This document shows, in pieces, positions 16,317 to 26,396 of a DNA stretch of 63,110 nucleotides. The notes under the pieces are model-generated. The model was not told the origin of the DNA, ran no database searches, and was given only the letters and a program-made list of their open reading frames with translations. How positions within the stretch are numbered: the stretch's first letter is position 1; every line of letters begins with the position of its first letter. The position numbers were made by a program, and so were the translations under genes. Location of the stretch: assembly GCA_030950085.1 (NCBI GenBank), contig JAUZRW010000027.1, forward strand, positions 1-63,110. The letters are read 5' to 3'. The stretch comes from Anaerolineae bacterium (lineage in GTDB: Bacteria > Chloroflexota > Anaerolineae > Aggregatilineales > Phototrophicaceae).

Positions 16317-18896
16317 ATGGTCGAAAATGATAACGAAAATGGCAATATCGGTACAATTCGTACTATTAATATCAACGAAGAAATGCGTGGGAGCTATCTC
16401 GATTATGCGATGAGCGTGATTGTCAGTCGCGCTTTGCCGGATGCCCGTGATGGATTGAAGCCTGTGCATCGTCGCATTTTGTACGCCATGCACGATATGG
16501 GCATCAGACCCAATACGCCGCACAAGAAAAGCGCCCGTATCGTCGGTGAGGTTTTGGGTAAATATCATCCACATGGCGATAGTGCGGTTTATGATTCGAT
16601 GGTGCGGATGGCACAAGTATTCAGCCTGCGCTATCCATTGATTCATGGTCAAGGCAATTTTGGCAGTCAAGATGGCGATGGTCAGGCGGCAATGCGTTAT
16701 ACAGAGGCACGACTCGCGCATATTGCCGAAGAACTGCTCTCCGATATCAGCATGGATACCGTCGATTTTGTTGATAATTATGATGGCTCAACACGAGAAC
16801 CGTCGGTATTGCCGGCACGTTTGCCCAATTTACTGCTCAATGGTTCAAGCGGAATTGCTGTCGGTATGGCAACCAACATTCCGCCGCATAACCTACGTGA
16901 ATTGGTAGAAGCAATCACCTATATCATCGACAATTATGACAATATGGACGATATCACCGTTGATGACATGATGCAATTCGTCAAGGGACCCGATTTCCCG
17001 ACAGGCGCGACGATTATTATTGGTGATGAACTGAAAGAAGCATATGCCACGGGTAAGGGGCGCGTAGCGATTCGCTCGACTGCGGACATTGAAGAAGCTA
17101 AAAACGATACATTCAGGATTGTATTCACTTCAATTCCGTATCAAGTCAGTAAATCAGGCATTATTGAACGTATTGTGTCGCTTGTGCGCGAAGGTCGTTT
17201 GGAAGCAGTGCGTGATTTGCGCGATGAATCAGACCGCAAAGGCTTACGCTTAGTCGTTGAACTGAAACCTTATGCTCAACCCAACAAAGTCCTGAATCAG
17301 CTTTACAAATATACACAGTTACAGACTTTTCATAGTATTCAAATGTTGGCGTTGGTCAATAATGAACCACGTAACCTGAGCCTCAAACGCGCATTACAAA
17401 TTTATATTGAGCATCGCTACGATGTGATTGTGCGCCGCAGTAATTATGAACTGAACAAATTACGGGCAAGAGCGCATGTTCTCTTAGGTTTGCTGAAAGC
17501 TGTCTCGAACATTGATTTGGTCATTAGCACGATTCGCAGTTCGCCCGATGTTGAAACAGCACGCGCTCAATTGCAAACGCGCTTTGACCTGAGCGAAATA
17601 CAAGCGAGTGCGATTCTCGATATGCAATTACGGCGGCTGGCGGCGCTAGAACGTCAAAAACTACAAGACGAACATGATAGCGTTCAAGAACGGATTGATT
17701 ATCTTGAAGATTTGTTGAGCAATCCGCATAAGATATTACAACTCATTCGTGATGATGTGAATGAAATTGCTGAAAATTATGGTGATGAGCGCCGTACAGC
17801 CATTGAATATGGTAGTGCCGATTTCAATGAAGCCGACCTCGTGCGTGAAGAGCAAGTTGTTGTTTCCCTGACTTCTCGTGGGTATATCAAACGTGTTCCG
17901 GCTCGTTTGTATAATTCACAAAAACGCGGCGGTAAAGGTGTTATCGGGATGCAGACCAAAGAAGAGGATGCTTTGCTGGATTTATTTGCAGCCAGTAGCC
18001 TTGATACGTTGTTATTTTTCAGCAATAAGGGCAAAGTCTATTCTGAAAAAGCCTATGCTATTCCTCAAGCGGGACGGGCGAATAAGGGAATCTTGATTCA
18101 GATGGTGTTGAATCTTGGCGTTGATGAACATATCACAGCGATTTTACCTGTGAGTACCTTTGACCTCGATGAAGCCTATTTTGTCATGACGACACGGCAA
18201 GGACGTATCAAGCGCGTTCCATTAGCAGAGTTTGAGGCAGTGCGCCCTAGCGGATTGATTGCGATGGGGCTGCATGAGGGTGATGCTGTTGGATGGGTGA
18301 AATATACCGATGGTAATCAAGATGTGATGCTTGTGACAGAAGGTGGACAGGGCATCCGCTTCCATGAAAATAATGTGCGAGTCATGGGTCGTCCGGCAGG
18401 GGGTGTCAATGCCATTAAGTTGATTGGTGATGATAGCGTTGCGAGTATGGATGTGATTAATCCTGACGAACACACTCATATTTTGGTTGTAACGCGCAAC
18501 GGTTTTGGCAAACGGACTCCCATTGACCAATACTCACGGCAAGGGCGTTATGGGCAAGGGTCAAAAACCCTCAGTCGTACTGAGAAGACGGGCCCCATTG
18601 TGGCGATGCGTTCAATTGCGGCATCCGATGGTATTTTGTTGATTTCGCGTGCTGGTATCGTATTACGCACCAATTTAGAGTCCATTCGTGAGACAGGTCG
18701 CCGCACACAGGGAGTCACGCTGATGAATCTTGTGGATGGTGATGAAGTGGTTGGTATTGCTATCGTTGATGATGATACGGAAGATGATGAAGATATTGTC
18801 GAGACAGAGGGTGATGCTGAAAATGAAATCACTCAGGATGAGACTGTTGCAGGAAATGATACCACGCCTGATTCCGATGATAATACTGAAGAATAA
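16317..18896 (+). CDS. gyrA: DNA gyrase subunit A
   Basis: The 859-residue protein is the DNA-cutting subunit of gyrase, which adds negative supercoils. Catalytic Tyr128 is in [10 protein letters not shown]. The quinolone-determining region is [17 protein letters not shown] with Ser and Asp at the two positions usually changed in resistance, so it looks drug-sensitive. The C-terminal part has the GyrA box QKRGGKG, which separates it from ParC, and beta-propeller blades. It ends in an acidic tail of about 45 residues. The ATG was chosen because family N-termini start about 20 residues before [13 protein letters not shown]; a GTG 23 codons upstream is an alternative. gyrB is not in the window. 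Confidence 0.95.
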   Translation: MVENDNENGNIGTIRTININEEMRGSYLDYAMSVIVSRALPDARDGLKPVHRRILYAMHDMGIRPNTPHKKSARIVGEVLGKYHPHGDSAVYDSMVRMAQVFSLRYPLIHGQGNFGSQDGDGQAAMRYTEARLAHIAEELLSDISMDTVDFVDNYDGSTREPSVLPARLPNLLLNGSSGIAVGMATNIPPHNLRELVEAITYIIDNYDNMDDITVDDMMQFVKGPDFPTGATIIIGDELKEAYATGKGRVAIRSTADIEEAKNDTFRIVFTSIPYQVSKSGIIERIVSLVREGRLEAVRDLRDESDRKGLRLVVELKPYAQPNKVLNQLYKYTQLQTFHSIQMLALVNNEPRNLSLKRALQIYIEHRYDVIVRRSNYELNKLRARAHVLLGLLKAVSNIDLVISTIRSSPDVETARAQLQTRFDLSEIQASAILDMQLRRLAALERQKLQDEHDSVQERIDYLEDLLSNPHKILQLIRDDVNEIAENYGDERRTAIEYGSADFNEADLVREEQVVVSLTSRGYIKRVPARLYNSQKRGGKGVIGMQTKEEDALLDLFAASSLDTLLFFSNKGKVYSEKAYAIPQAGRANKGILIQMVLNLGVDEHITAILPVSTFDLDEAYFVMTTRQGRIKRVPLAEFEAVRPSGLIAMGLHEGDAVGWVKYTDGNQDVMLVTEGGQGIRFHENNVRVMGRPAGGVNAIKLIGDDSVASMDVINPDEHTHILVVTRNGFGKRTPIDQYSRQGRYGQGSKTLSRTEKTGPIVAMRSIAASDGILLISRAGIVLRTNLESIRETGRRTQGVTLMNLVDGDEVVGIAIVDDDTEDDEDIVETEGDAENEITQDETVAGNDTTPDSDDNTEE

Positions 18897-18920
18897 TTAA
18901 GATACTAGAATACAGAATCT

Positions 18921-18953
18921 AAAAGGCGACTACTGAACATGAGTCGCCTTTTT
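18921..18953. terminator. bidirectional terminator between gyrA and rplY
   Basis: AAAAGGCGACT and AGTCGCCTTTTT form an 11-bp stem with A and T tracts on the two sides, serving the two convergent genes. Confidence 0.9.
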
Positions 18954-18977
18954 GTTATTGCGCTATACAGACGACTA

Positions 18978-19616
18978 TTATTCGTCGTCGCTTTCTTCGC
19001 CCTCTTCGCCTTCTGCACCCTCAGCCAATTCAAGGGCTTCAAGTGCTTCTTCAGCACGGGCGGCAGATGGTTGTACAATCTTGGCAATCATTTCTTCGGG
19101 TTCGTTGATAATGGTTACGTCGTCTAGTACAAGGTCTTTGACAGAAATTGTATCACCTATTTCTTCCATGCCGGAGACATCGACAACAATCTGATTCATC
19201 AGGCGCGATGGTAACATTTCAACAGTCAGCGAGTTGGGACCTGTCAACATAATACCCAGACGCGAGACAACTAACGGGCTTTGTCCCTCATAAACTAATG
19301 GGATTTCCGCACGGATTTTTATGTTCATATCCACCGCAAAGAAATCCACATGCAAGATGTTGCCCTTAATAATGTCACGTTGGACTTCGCGTGCTAGTAC
19401 CGGATAATTCTTATCCCCATCGACATTGATGTCAATGAGATTTGTACCGCCTGCATTGCGTAACGTTGTTTCTAGGTCACGATACTGAAACTGCAACTTA
19501 ATAGGGTCAGTGTTAGGTCCATACAGTGCGCCGGGGACAACCCCTTGCTTCCGTAATTGACTGACTTTCTTGCCTTGAATACTACGCATCTCTGCGCTTA
19601 ATGTGAAATCTGCCAC
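18978..19616 (-). CDS. rplY: 50S ribosomal protein bL25 (CTC form)
   Basis: The 212-residue protein binds 5S rRNA in the large ribosomal subunit. The N-terminal L25 domain (about 1-95) has KKVSQLRKQGVVPGALYGP and the HVDFFAVD end; the CTC-type C-terminal domain (about 96-190) follows. An acidic Glu/Ala tail closes it. The GTG start is set by TAAGGAG 7-8 bases upstream and by the family start xADFTLSAE. It has its own promoter and is not linked to other ribosomal genes. Confidence 0.95.
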   Translation of the reverse strand: MADFTLSAEMRSIQGKKVSQLRKQGVVPGALYGPNTDPIKLQFQYRDLETTLRNAGGTNLIDINVDGDKNYPVLAREVQRDIIKGNILHVDFFAVDMNIKIRAEIPLVYEGQSPLVVSRLGIMLTGPNSLTVEMLPSRLMNQIVVDVSGMEEIGDTISVKDLVLDDVTIINEPEEMIAKIVQPSAARAEEALEALELAEGAEGEEGEESDDE

Positions 19617-19698
19617 AATAGAACTCCTTAATAATTCCCCAAGATGTGGTATGGGTGGGGAAACGCTTTTTCTGAAATCTGTTTGACGAAACCTAGAT

Positions 19699-19727
19699 AT
19701 TCTAATGATAGGGCGGTCATGCGTCAA
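19699..19727 (-). promoter_or_regulatory. rplY promoter
   Basis: On the minus strand TTGACG, 17 bases, TAGAAT, about 80 bases upstream of the GTG start. Confidence 0.65.
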
Positions 19728-19740
19728 TGCCGTATGAAGG

Positions 19741-19775
19741 CAATAAAAATGCACACTGTCGTTACTGTGTGCATT
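19741..19775 (-). terminator. terminator of tRNA-Gly
   Basis: On the minus strand AATGCACAC and GTGTGCATT form a 9-bp stem followed by TTTATTG, directly after the tRNA. Confidence 0.8.
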
Positions 19776-19780
19776 AGGTG

Positions 19781-19852
19781 AGCGAGTGACGGGACTCGAA
19801 CCCGTGACATTTAGCTTGGGAAGCTAACGTTCTACCACTGAACTACACTCGC
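19781..19852 (-). tRNA. tRNA-Gly (anticodon CCC)
   Basis: Acceptor GCGAGTG/CACTCGC, D stem GTTC/GAAC, anticodon stem TTAGC/GCTAA around loop TTCCCAA (anticodon CCC), T stem ACGGG/CCCGT around TTCGAGT, discriminator U. Length is 72 and CCA is not encoded. Confidence 0.93.
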
Positions 19853-19864
19853 AAGCTATCCTGA

Positions 19865-19893
19865 ATTATAGTTTTGCAGCAGATGAATGTCAA
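19865..19893 (-). promoter_or_regulatory. perfect consensus sigma-70 promoter of tRNA-Gly
   Basis: On the minus strand TTGACA, exactly 17 bases, TATAAT; the tRNA starts 12 bases after the -10 box. Confidence 0.9.
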
Positions 19894-19896
19894 GCA

Positions 19897-20298
19897 TCAC
19901 TCAGGTTCGTTTGGGACGTAAATAGTATCGCCAACACGGATTCGATTTGGATTATCAAGGCAGTTGGCAGCAATGAGTTCGTCAACTGTGCTACGGGTGC
20001 GGCTGGCAATATTGGTCAGATTATCCCGACGCTGAATCGTATATTGATACCAATCACGTTGGGGGACACATAAGATTCCAGCCGGAGGGGTTTCGTCGCT
20101 TGCAGAATCAGGTGGCGGTGTGCTTGAATCAGATGGTGTATCAAGAACGATAGCGTTCTCCGTTACGTTTACGTCGGTAGCAAAAGGAAGCGTTCGTGTT
20201 GGTGGCGGTGTATCACTTAGCGTATCTTGCGTATTGGAGGTTAGATTGCATCCTGAGATAATGAATATGAGAATGATGATAAATCGTAAGCGTTGCAA
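19897..20298 (-). CDS. LysM-domain lipoprotein
   Basis: The 133-residue protein has a type II signal with lipobox IISGC (Cys near residue 17), so it is likely anchored by lipid. A Pro/Ser/Thr-rich linker (about 20-75) leads to a single LysM module (about 85-130: YTIQRRDNLTNIASR...GDTIYVP) that binds N-acetylglucosamine-containing glycans such as peptidoglycan. The TTG start is supported by AAGGAG with five bases between. It diverges from the flippase-like gene. Confidence 0.85.
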   Translation of the reverse strand: MQRLRFIIILIFIISGCNLTSNTQDTLSDTPPPTRTLPFATDVNVTENAIVLDTPSDSSTPPPDSASDETPPAGILCVPQRDWYQYTIQRRDNLTNIASRTRSTVDELIAANCLDNPNRIRVGDTIYVPNEPE

Positions 20299-20336
20299 AA
20301 TAGCTCCTTCGGTGTACTACGAATCACTTTGCTCTA

Positions 20337-20345
20337 TGCTATAAT
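20337..20345 (+). promoter_or_regulatory. extended -10 promoter ahead of the glycosylation cluster
   Basis: TGCTATAAT is a full extended -10 box; no good -35 is visible at the right distance. The 53-nt repeat lies just downstream, so it would be part of the transcript leader. Confidence 0.5.
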
Positions 20346-20355
20346 ACTGCCCTTG

Positions 20356-20408
20356 AGCCCCTGTCTGGGTTTCATCTCGCCTCACACAAAATAACATGGT
20401 GAGATAGG
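20356..20408 (+). repeat. 53-nt dispersed element, copy 1
   Basis: It matches copy 2 (38250-38302) at 43 of 53 positions without gaps. Internal arms CTCAC/GTGAG can pair. It lies in the presumed leader of the flippase-like gene. Confidence 0.65.
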
Positions 20409-20467
20409 ATTGATTGACTTACCAAATATACGCTAGTCAAACAAGTTGAAACAAGAAAGTTCAATCA

Positions 20468-21499
20468 TTGAAGTTATCAAACCGCACCAAAATTGGATTA
20501 CTGGGTCTATTTGTCAGTTTCTTAGCACTCTATTTCATTGCTCTGCAAATTGATTCTACATTATTTATTGACGCATGGCGCACAGCAGATTACATTTATT
20601 TGCTGCCCTGTGTCTTGTTTTTGCTTGCAGGGTTGCTAACACGGGCATTTCGTTGGCAAGTATTATTGAATGGCGATTTGCCACTTGTCCGCGCCTTTAG
20701 CATTATGAATGTGGCGTATTTAGTCAATGGGATTTTACCCCTACGGATTGGCGAAGTTGCCCGTGTCTATTTAGCCTCACGGGTTCAGAAACCTGTTCCC
20801 ATGCCAAAAACAACGGGAACAATCATTGTCGAGCGTGTACTAGATTTATTGTCAGTTGTAGTAATGGCTTTGACAGCGATTGCACTCGGCGCACAATCTG
20901 ATGAACTTAAGACAGCTAGTTTGTTTGTGGCGCTTGTAGCAATTATAGGATTTTCTATTCTAATTTTGTTTGCGCGTCGGCGTGCATGGGCAGGGTGGCT
21001 ATTCACCTTCGTGAACCGAATCTTCCCTTTCTTAAAACGTTTTCCCGTGCTAGAAGTATGGTTTGAGCAATTTTTGGACGGTTTGATGCCACTAGCAAAT
21101 CCGCGTGCGCTAGGGCAAGCTATATTTTGGACAGCCATTAGTTGGGCGCTTTCGATATCGGCTGGCTATGTGCTGATGTTCGCATTTTTTGAGCAAGCGA
21201 GTATTGCAGCGACTATGCTCTATATTGCGGCGGCGGCTTTTGCGATTGCACTGCCGGCAGTTCCGGGCAATATCGGCACTTATGAAGCATCCATTTTATT
21301 AGCCTTGTACGCCTTAGGCTACCAACAGTCCGATACAGCGATTGCTTTTGCCGTGATGGTTCATGCCATTAATGTGATGGTTCATTCCACAATGGGCGTA
21401 GTCGGTTTTGTACAAGAGGGCATTTCGCTATCGCAACTTTCGCAAGGGGTACAGCAAATGGAGCAGACAAGCACAGAGGTAGGATTAAACGAAGTATGA
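20468..21499 (+). CDS. flippase-like integral membrane protein (LPG synthase TM family)
   Basis: The 343-residue protein has about eight transmembrane helices and fits the UPF0104 / lysylphosphatidylglycerol synthase TM-region family; the marks are the RAFRWQVLL segment, the ILPLRIGEVARVYLAS loop and the ALPAVPGNIGTYEA motif. Members lacking the soluble aminoacyl-transferase domain, like this one, are often encoded beside glycosyltransferases and are thought to move or handle lipid-linked intermediates. Start is TTG with AGAAAG nine bases upstream. Its end overlaps the next gene by ATGA, so the cluster starts as a coupled operon. Confidence 0.85.
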   Translation: MKLSNRTKIGLLGLFVSFLALYFIALQIDSTLFIDAWRTADYIYLLPCVLFLLAGLLTRAFRWQVLLNGDLPLVRAFSIMNVAYLVNGILPLRIGEVARVYLASRVQKPVPMPKTTGTIIVERVLDLLSVVVMALTAIALGAQSDELKTASLFVALVAIIGFSILILFARRRAWAGWLFTFVNRIFPFLKRFPVLEVWFEQFLDGLMPLANPRALGQAIFWTAISWALSISAGYVLMFAFFEQASIAATMLYIAAAAFAIALPAVPGNIGTYEASILLALYALGYQQSDTAIAFAVMVHAINVMVHSTMGVVGFVQEGISLSQLSQGVQQMEQTSTEVGLNEV

Positions 21500-22671
21500 C
21501 AGAGCAGGGGCGCAAGCTGAAAATCTTAATTTGCTTGCTATATTATTTTCCGCATCGTACCGGATTAACACTTCATGTTCAGCAAGTAGCAGAAGAATTA
21601 GTACGGCGTGGTCATGACGTGACGGTATTAACAGCCCGTTATTTGCAAGATATGAGCAATGACGAAATCATGCACAATGGTGTCCGTGTGATTCGCTTAT
21701 GGGCTCCGATTAAAATTAGTCGTGGGATGCTGATGCCGTCTTACCCATTGGCAGCATATAAGGCAATTCGTGAAGCTGATATTGTGAGTATTCATACCCC
21801 GATGCTAGAAACGGCGCTTGTGAGTTTTATTGCCAAGCTGACTGATACGAATGTTATAGCGACACATCACGGCGATTTGGTGCTGCCGAATAATTTCGCC
21901 AATCGTTTTATTCGTAATACAATGCTGAAATTATTCCAGTACATGGCGAATAATGCTGCCCAACTGCTTGCCTATAGCCAAGATTATGCCGATTATTCTT
22001 ACTACCTCAAACCGTATTTGCATAAAACGACTCCCAATTACCCACCGATTGCCATACCTGAACCGAATTTAGACCATGTAGCGGAACTGCATGCAAAGTG
22101 GCAGTGTCAAGGCGACCCCATCATTGGTTATAGTGGGCGCTTTGTCGAAGAAAAAAGACCTGAGTTGGCAATTAAGGCATTAAAAGTCATCAATCAGCAG
22201 TACCCGAATGCGCGATTAGTCTTTGCTGGCGAATATGAAATTCCTTATGAAGATACTTGGAAGCGACAGCAGCCTATCGTTGAACACTATCGAGGACAGT
22301 TGATTTTTCTCGGTTTGCTGAAAGACCGTCAAGAGTTGGCAGATTTTTATGCGGCTTGTGATGTGGTTATTTTGCCCAGTGATACCGAATGTTTTGCACT
22401 GGTACAGGTTGAGGCGATGCTTTGCGGTACACCGATGGTCATGACTGATATTCCGGGCGGACGTGTTCCAGTACAAGTGACAGGGATGGGCAAACTAGCA
22501 CAACAAGGGAATGCGGATTCTATCGGGCAAGCGGTGGTGGATATTTTGAACGCGCCAGAACAGTATCACAAATCACGAGACTTTATTGAAGATTGTTTCT
22601 CGTTTAAGCAGACAGTTGATACTTACGAAACCTTATTTTTGCAATATGCGAGGTCAGAGCGCAATGGTTGA
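21496..22671 (+). CDS. glycosyltransferase family 4
   Basis: The 391-residue GT-B enzyme transfers a sugar from a nucleotide donor, probably to a lipid or glycan acceptor at the inner membrane face. The N-terminal domain has GLTLHVQQVAEELVRRGHDV; the C-terminal donor-binding domain has YSGRFVEEKRPELAIKAL and the E-x7-E motif ECFALVQVEAMLCGTPMV. No membrane helix is present. It begins inside the stop of the flippase-like gene and its own end overlaps the methyltransferase by 8 bases. Donor and acceptor are not known. Confidence 0.92.
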   Translation: MTEQGRKLKILICLLYYFPHRTGLTLHVQQVAEELVRRGHDVTVLTARYLQDMSNDEIMHNGVRVIRLWAPIKISRGMLMPSYPLAAYKAIREADIVSIHTPMLETALVSFIAKLTDTNVIATHHGDLVLPNNFANRFIRNTMLKLFQYMANNAAQLLAYSQDYADYSYYLKPYLHKTTPNYPPIAIPEPNLDHVAELHAKWQCQGDPIIGYSGRFVEEKRPELAIKALKVINQQYPNARLVFAGEYEIPYEDTWKRQQPIVEHYRGQLIFLGLLKDRQELADFYAACDVVILPSDTECFALVQVEAMLCGTPMVMTDIPGGRVPVQVTGMGKLAQQGNADSIGQAVVDILNAPEQYHKSRDFIEDCFSFKQTVDTYETLFLQYARSERNG

Positions 22672-23512
22672 TATCGAGACGATTCAGCATATGACGCGCA
22701 ATGAGGCAGATATGGCTTTTAAGAAGCGTGTGCAAACCATATTTGAATGGGTTGACCCTACGGCTGGCAAAATTATCTTAGATATGCCTTGTGGACGCGG
22801 CTTTTATCTGAATATGTTTCATTACGCGACTGATTGCACCATGATAGGCGCAGAATTGGATTGGGATGTTATCAAGAAGGCACAGGCGCATGTCGGGCAT
22901 CTCGATATTGCGCTCCATAATGCCAATCTCTATCAATTGCCCTATGCGAATAATACTTTTGATGCGGTGATTTTGTCAGAGGTTTTGGAACATATAGATG
23001 ATGATGTTGCCGGCTTAAAGGAAGCCTATCGTGTGCTAAAACCGAATGGCGTTGTGGCTATCACCGTGCCTCATGCAAATTACCCATTTTGGTGGGATCC
23101 CATCAATAAATCACTGGAAACACTGTTTGGCACACATATTCAACATGGTTTCTTAGCCGGAATTTGGGCAAATCATGTCCGTCTCTATACACCGACAGAA
23201 TTGCGGTCAAGTGTTGAAATGTCAGGATTTATTGTAGAAGAGGAACGCTCATTCACCCATTATAGTTTCCCCTTCATTCATAATTTGGTCTATGGATTAG
23301 GCAAGCCGCTACTCGAAGCCGGGGCGTTACCTGCAAATATGGCAAAAGCCGCAGACCGTACCACCTTTGATGAAAATAATGGCAGTTTACTCAATCCAAT
23401 AAATTTGGGTCTAAAAGTATTCAATTACTTTGACCGTCATAACAAAATCAATGAGCCACCCGGACGCTCAACTGTGAATCTTGCTATCAAGGGGCGTAAA
23501 CCCGATGCCTGA
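22664..23512 (+). CDS. SAM-dependent methyltransferase of the glycan cluster
   Basis: The 282-residue protein has a class I methyltransferase core: motif I ILDMPCGRGFYLNMF, acidic residue in IGAELDWDVI, and the later DAVILSEVLEHIDDD plus LKPNGVVAITVPH. This form is common in methyltransferases working on lipids or sugars. The ATG chosen overlaps the end of the glycosyltransferase by 8 bases with GAGG upstream; a longer frame of 26 more codons runs inside that gene. Its context suggests a glycan or polyprenyl-linked substrate (inference). Confidence 0.85.
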   Translation: MVDIETIQHMTRNEADMAFKKRVQTIFEWVDPTAGKIILDMPCGRGFYLNMFHYATDCTMIGAELDWDVIKKAQAHVGHLDIALHNANLYQLPYANNTFDAVILSEVLEHIDDDVAGLKEAYRVLKPNGVVAITVPHANYPFWWDPINKSLETLFGTHIQHGFLAGIWANHVRLYTPTELRSSVEMSGFIVEEERSFTHYSFPFIHNLVYGLGKPLLEAGALPANMAKAADRTTFDENNGSLLNPINLGLKVFNYFDRHNKINEPPGRSTVNLAIKGRKPDA

Positions 23513-26333
23513 ACAGACTAATTTTCCGCCGAATGAACCTGATGAAACGAACGACGAGACGTTTTCAGTGGATGATTTTGCTCTTGAAGATGATAGTAGG
23601 TCTGACGCATCGGCATTGACTGATGATTCAAATAATAGTGATGAAGCGTCGGAATCAGGCTTGCGTGATATTCAGGATTTGACGCTGGCAGAATTTTTCG
23701 GTGCATGGATGAAATCACCGACAAAATTAGGGACGGCTTTCTGGGATATATTAAAACCGAATAGTTTTGGTGGGACACGCTTGGTCAGTGTCGATGTGCC
23801 AAAAGATGAATCGACTGGGAAAATATCATTCACTGACCATCTTCGTCGTGTGACATTGAGTCGCCGCTTGCTACAATTTGTATTGTGGATAATAGCGATA
23901 GTGATTGTCCTGCGCGGTAATCTGATACTAGCAGCGAATGAAATTGTGCGCCGTAGCGAAAGTATCCAACTGATACAAGGACTCCCGTATCTGTTCGTGG
24001 GTGTTCTGGTGTGGCTATTGGCAGAAGTTATTGGCAATTGGTCTCAATTACTCGCTTGGTGGCACGCAAAAGATTTTATCGGCAAGTTCAATTTAGGATT
24101 ACGCACCTTCCCAATTGGCTTGGCTTTAATAGGTCTTGCCGTTATGTGGACTTCTACCAGCGCAGCGCATGAAGATGTATTAGATATTGTCACGCCCGGC
24201 GTACAATTGGTTCTGGTGGGAGCAATTATCTGGTTTTTGCTTGATATCGGAGGCTTTGTGTTTGGCATTATTATTGAACGCAATCCGAGCCTCTTCCCTG
24301 CATGGATGCAAACCAGTATCGAAAAACGCAAGTATGATGATGATTCTCCATCACAAAATAATACGATTGACACCACGCCTTGGTATATGAAAATTCACCC
24401 GATGCGCTTGGTTTATGCCTTGTTGGGTGCGATACTGACGACGGTGACATGGTTTGGGACATCGGGCAACAATATTAACGGAATCACATTTATTATCTGG
24501 ATTTTGAGCGCGGCTGCATGGTCAATGACATTTGCCCCAAATATCAATCTTATGGATTGGGTGATACACAAGATTGACAGTTTTCGGCGGATTCATTGGC
24601 GCGGTGTTGCCCCTGTAGCGATGATGTTGCTCTTGATTATTGGCATTGGAGGGTATTTTCGCTTCCACAATTTGCGTGACCTACCGCGTGAAATGACCGA
24701 TGACCATGTAGAGAAAATCCTCGATGCAGCGTTGGTACGGAATGGCTTGCGTCCCATTTTTTTTGCCAACAATGGCGGACGCGAACCCTTCCAAATGTAT
24801 GCTATTGCCTTAGCCTCACGCTTGCCGAGTTTAGGCATTGACCATTTCACAATTAAAGTGGTGGCTGCAACAGAGAGCCTCCTGACAATTCCGCTTATAT
24901 TTTGGATGGCATACGAATTACTAGAAGGAGAAACTCGTCGGCGGCGCTTGTTAGTCGCGTTGGTTGCGGCGGCACTATTGGCGACAAGTTATTGGCATGT
25001 GGCAATTACCCGTCAAGCACTGCGGATTGCTCTGACTCCGTTGGTTGCCTCATTGCTGTTGATTTACCTCTCACGCGCATTGCGGCGTAATAATCGCGCT
25101 GATTTCATCAAAACAGGCTTGATACTTGGTTTTGGTTTGTATACTTATCAAGCAGTTCGCATGTTGCCGATTGTGATTGTTATTGCTGTCGGCATTACCG
25201 TCTATTTTGTAGCACAAAATTGGAAGGCGCGTTTTCGTTATGTTTTGAATCTCATCGTGTTAGTGTGGATTGCTTTTGTGGCGTTTATTCCGATGTTTCA
25301 TTATTCAGTCGAATTCCCTGAATTATTTTGGCGGCGAACAACGGGACGCTTATTGGGCGATGATGTCATTGAAGAAACATTAGATGACGGCACAATTGTC
25401 ATGCGCGAGGCATCTGTACAAGAACGTGTCGAGGCTTTCCGTGATAATGTGCCGCAGTTGATGAGCAATATTCGTAATGTGCTATTGATGTTCAATTGGA
25501 AAGGCGATGTTGCAGCTATTAGCGGTGTTCCCAATCGCCCAACAATGGATACTATGAGTGGGACATTATTCATTGTGGGGTTAGCTGCATGGGTCGCACT
25601 CATGATTCGACGGCGCGATGTGGCAATGTGGATGATTCCGATTTTTATTTTTATCATGCTCTTGCCATCGGCTTTGTCAATTGCTTTTCCAGTAGAAAAT
25701 CCGAGTCATACACGGACAAGCGGTGCAATGGTCGGCGTGTATCTGATTGCGGCGTTGCCTCTCGCACTGTTAGTTGAAGCATTGTTGATACTATCACGTA
25801 AACGCTTGGCGAAAGTTGCTAGTTTTGGACTTTGTACTCTTGTAATTTTTGGTGTGTATAGTGCCAATGCACATACTTATTTTGATGTGTATCCGCAAGT
25901 CTATGCCGATTCATTTGACCCGTATACAGAACCGGGTGCCTATTTGCGTGGTTTTGCGATTAGTGGCGGCTCATACGGCAATGCGTTCATGATTGGCTAT
26001 CAGCATTGGTGGAGTCATCGGGCGATAGGGCTTGCGGGTGGATTAGAGACATTGTGGCCAAATGGCATTGTGGCGCGAGAAGATATCCCGCGCATATTAC
26101 GAGACCATGCTAATCGCAGTGACCAATTTGTCTTTGACGCAAACCGTGATATTCTCTTTTTCTATTCGCCCGAAGATGAAGAAACAGGCAACTACTTGAG
26201 CGAACTTTTTCCAGATGGTTATGCAAGTTTAGAACGCACGTATGCCCAGAATAATGATTATATGGTCTATCGTATTCCGGCTTTAGGCGAATCTGGTTTT
26301 GCAGATTGGCTGATTGAAAACTTAGCCGACTGA
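23505..26333 (+). CDS. large GT-C-type membrane glycosyltransferase-like protein
   Basis: The 942-residue protein has an acidic soluble N-terminus of about 110 residues, four or more helices, and then a GT-C/PMT-like core of about ten helices starting near residue 370. The first outer loop of that core carries an acidic motif (REMTDDHVEKILDAALVRNG), as expected for enzymes that take sugar from a polyprenyl-phosphate donor outside the membrane. The loop continues with FANNGGREPFQMYAIALAS, similar to GT39-family members. A C-terminal extracytoplasmic domain follows. It overlaps the methyltransferase by 8 bases (ATGCCTGA). Acceptor unknown. Confidence 0.8.
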   Translation: MPEQTNFPPNEPDETNDETFSVDDFALEDDSRSDASALTDDSNNSDEASESGLRDIQDLTLAEFFGAWMKSPTKLGTAFWDILKPNSFGGTRLVSVDVPKDESTGKISFTDHLRRVTLSRRLLQFVLWIIAIVIVLRGNLILAANEIVRRSESIQLIQGLPYLFVGVLVWLLAEVIGNWSQLLAWWHAKDFIGKFNLGLRTFPIGLALIGLAVMWTSTSAAHEDVLDIVTPGVQLVLVGAIIWFLLDIGGFVFGIIIERNPSLFPAWMQTSIEKRKYDDDSPSQNNTIDTTPWYMKIHPMRLVYALLGAILTTVTWFGTSGNNINGITFIIWILSAAAWSMTFAPNINLMDWVIHKIDSFRRIHWRGVAPVAMMLLLIIGIGGYFRFHNLRDLPREMTDDHVEKILDAALVRNGLRPIFFANNGGREPFQMYAIALASRLPSLGIDHFTIKVVAATESLLTIPLIFWMAYELLEGETRRRRLLVALVAAALLATSYWHVAITRQALRIALTPLVASLLLIYLSRALRRNNRADFIKTGLILGFGLYTYQAVRMLPIVIVIAVGITVYFVAQNWKARFRYVLNLIVLVWIAFVAFIPMFHYSVEFPELFWRRTTGRLLGDDVIEETLDDGTIVMREASVQERVEAFRDNVPQLMSNIRNVLLMFNWKGDVAAISGVPNRPTMDTMSGTLFIVGLAAWVALMIRRRDVAMWMIPIFIFIMLLPSALSIAFPVENPSHTRTSGAMVGVYLIAALPLALLVEALLILSRKRLAKVASFGLCTLVIFGVYSANAHTYFDVYPQVYADSFDPYTEPGAYLRGFAISGGSYGNAFMIGYQHWWSHRAIGLAGGLETLWPNGIVAREDIPRILRDHANRSDQFVFDANRDILFFYSPEDEETGNYLSELFPDGYASLERTYAQNNDYMVYRIPALGESGFADWLIENLAD

Positions 26334-26396
26334 GTATTTAGCTTATTTGGCGTGTAGATAATTTGAACACTTTTTATTTTTGATGCAGGTGATGGC

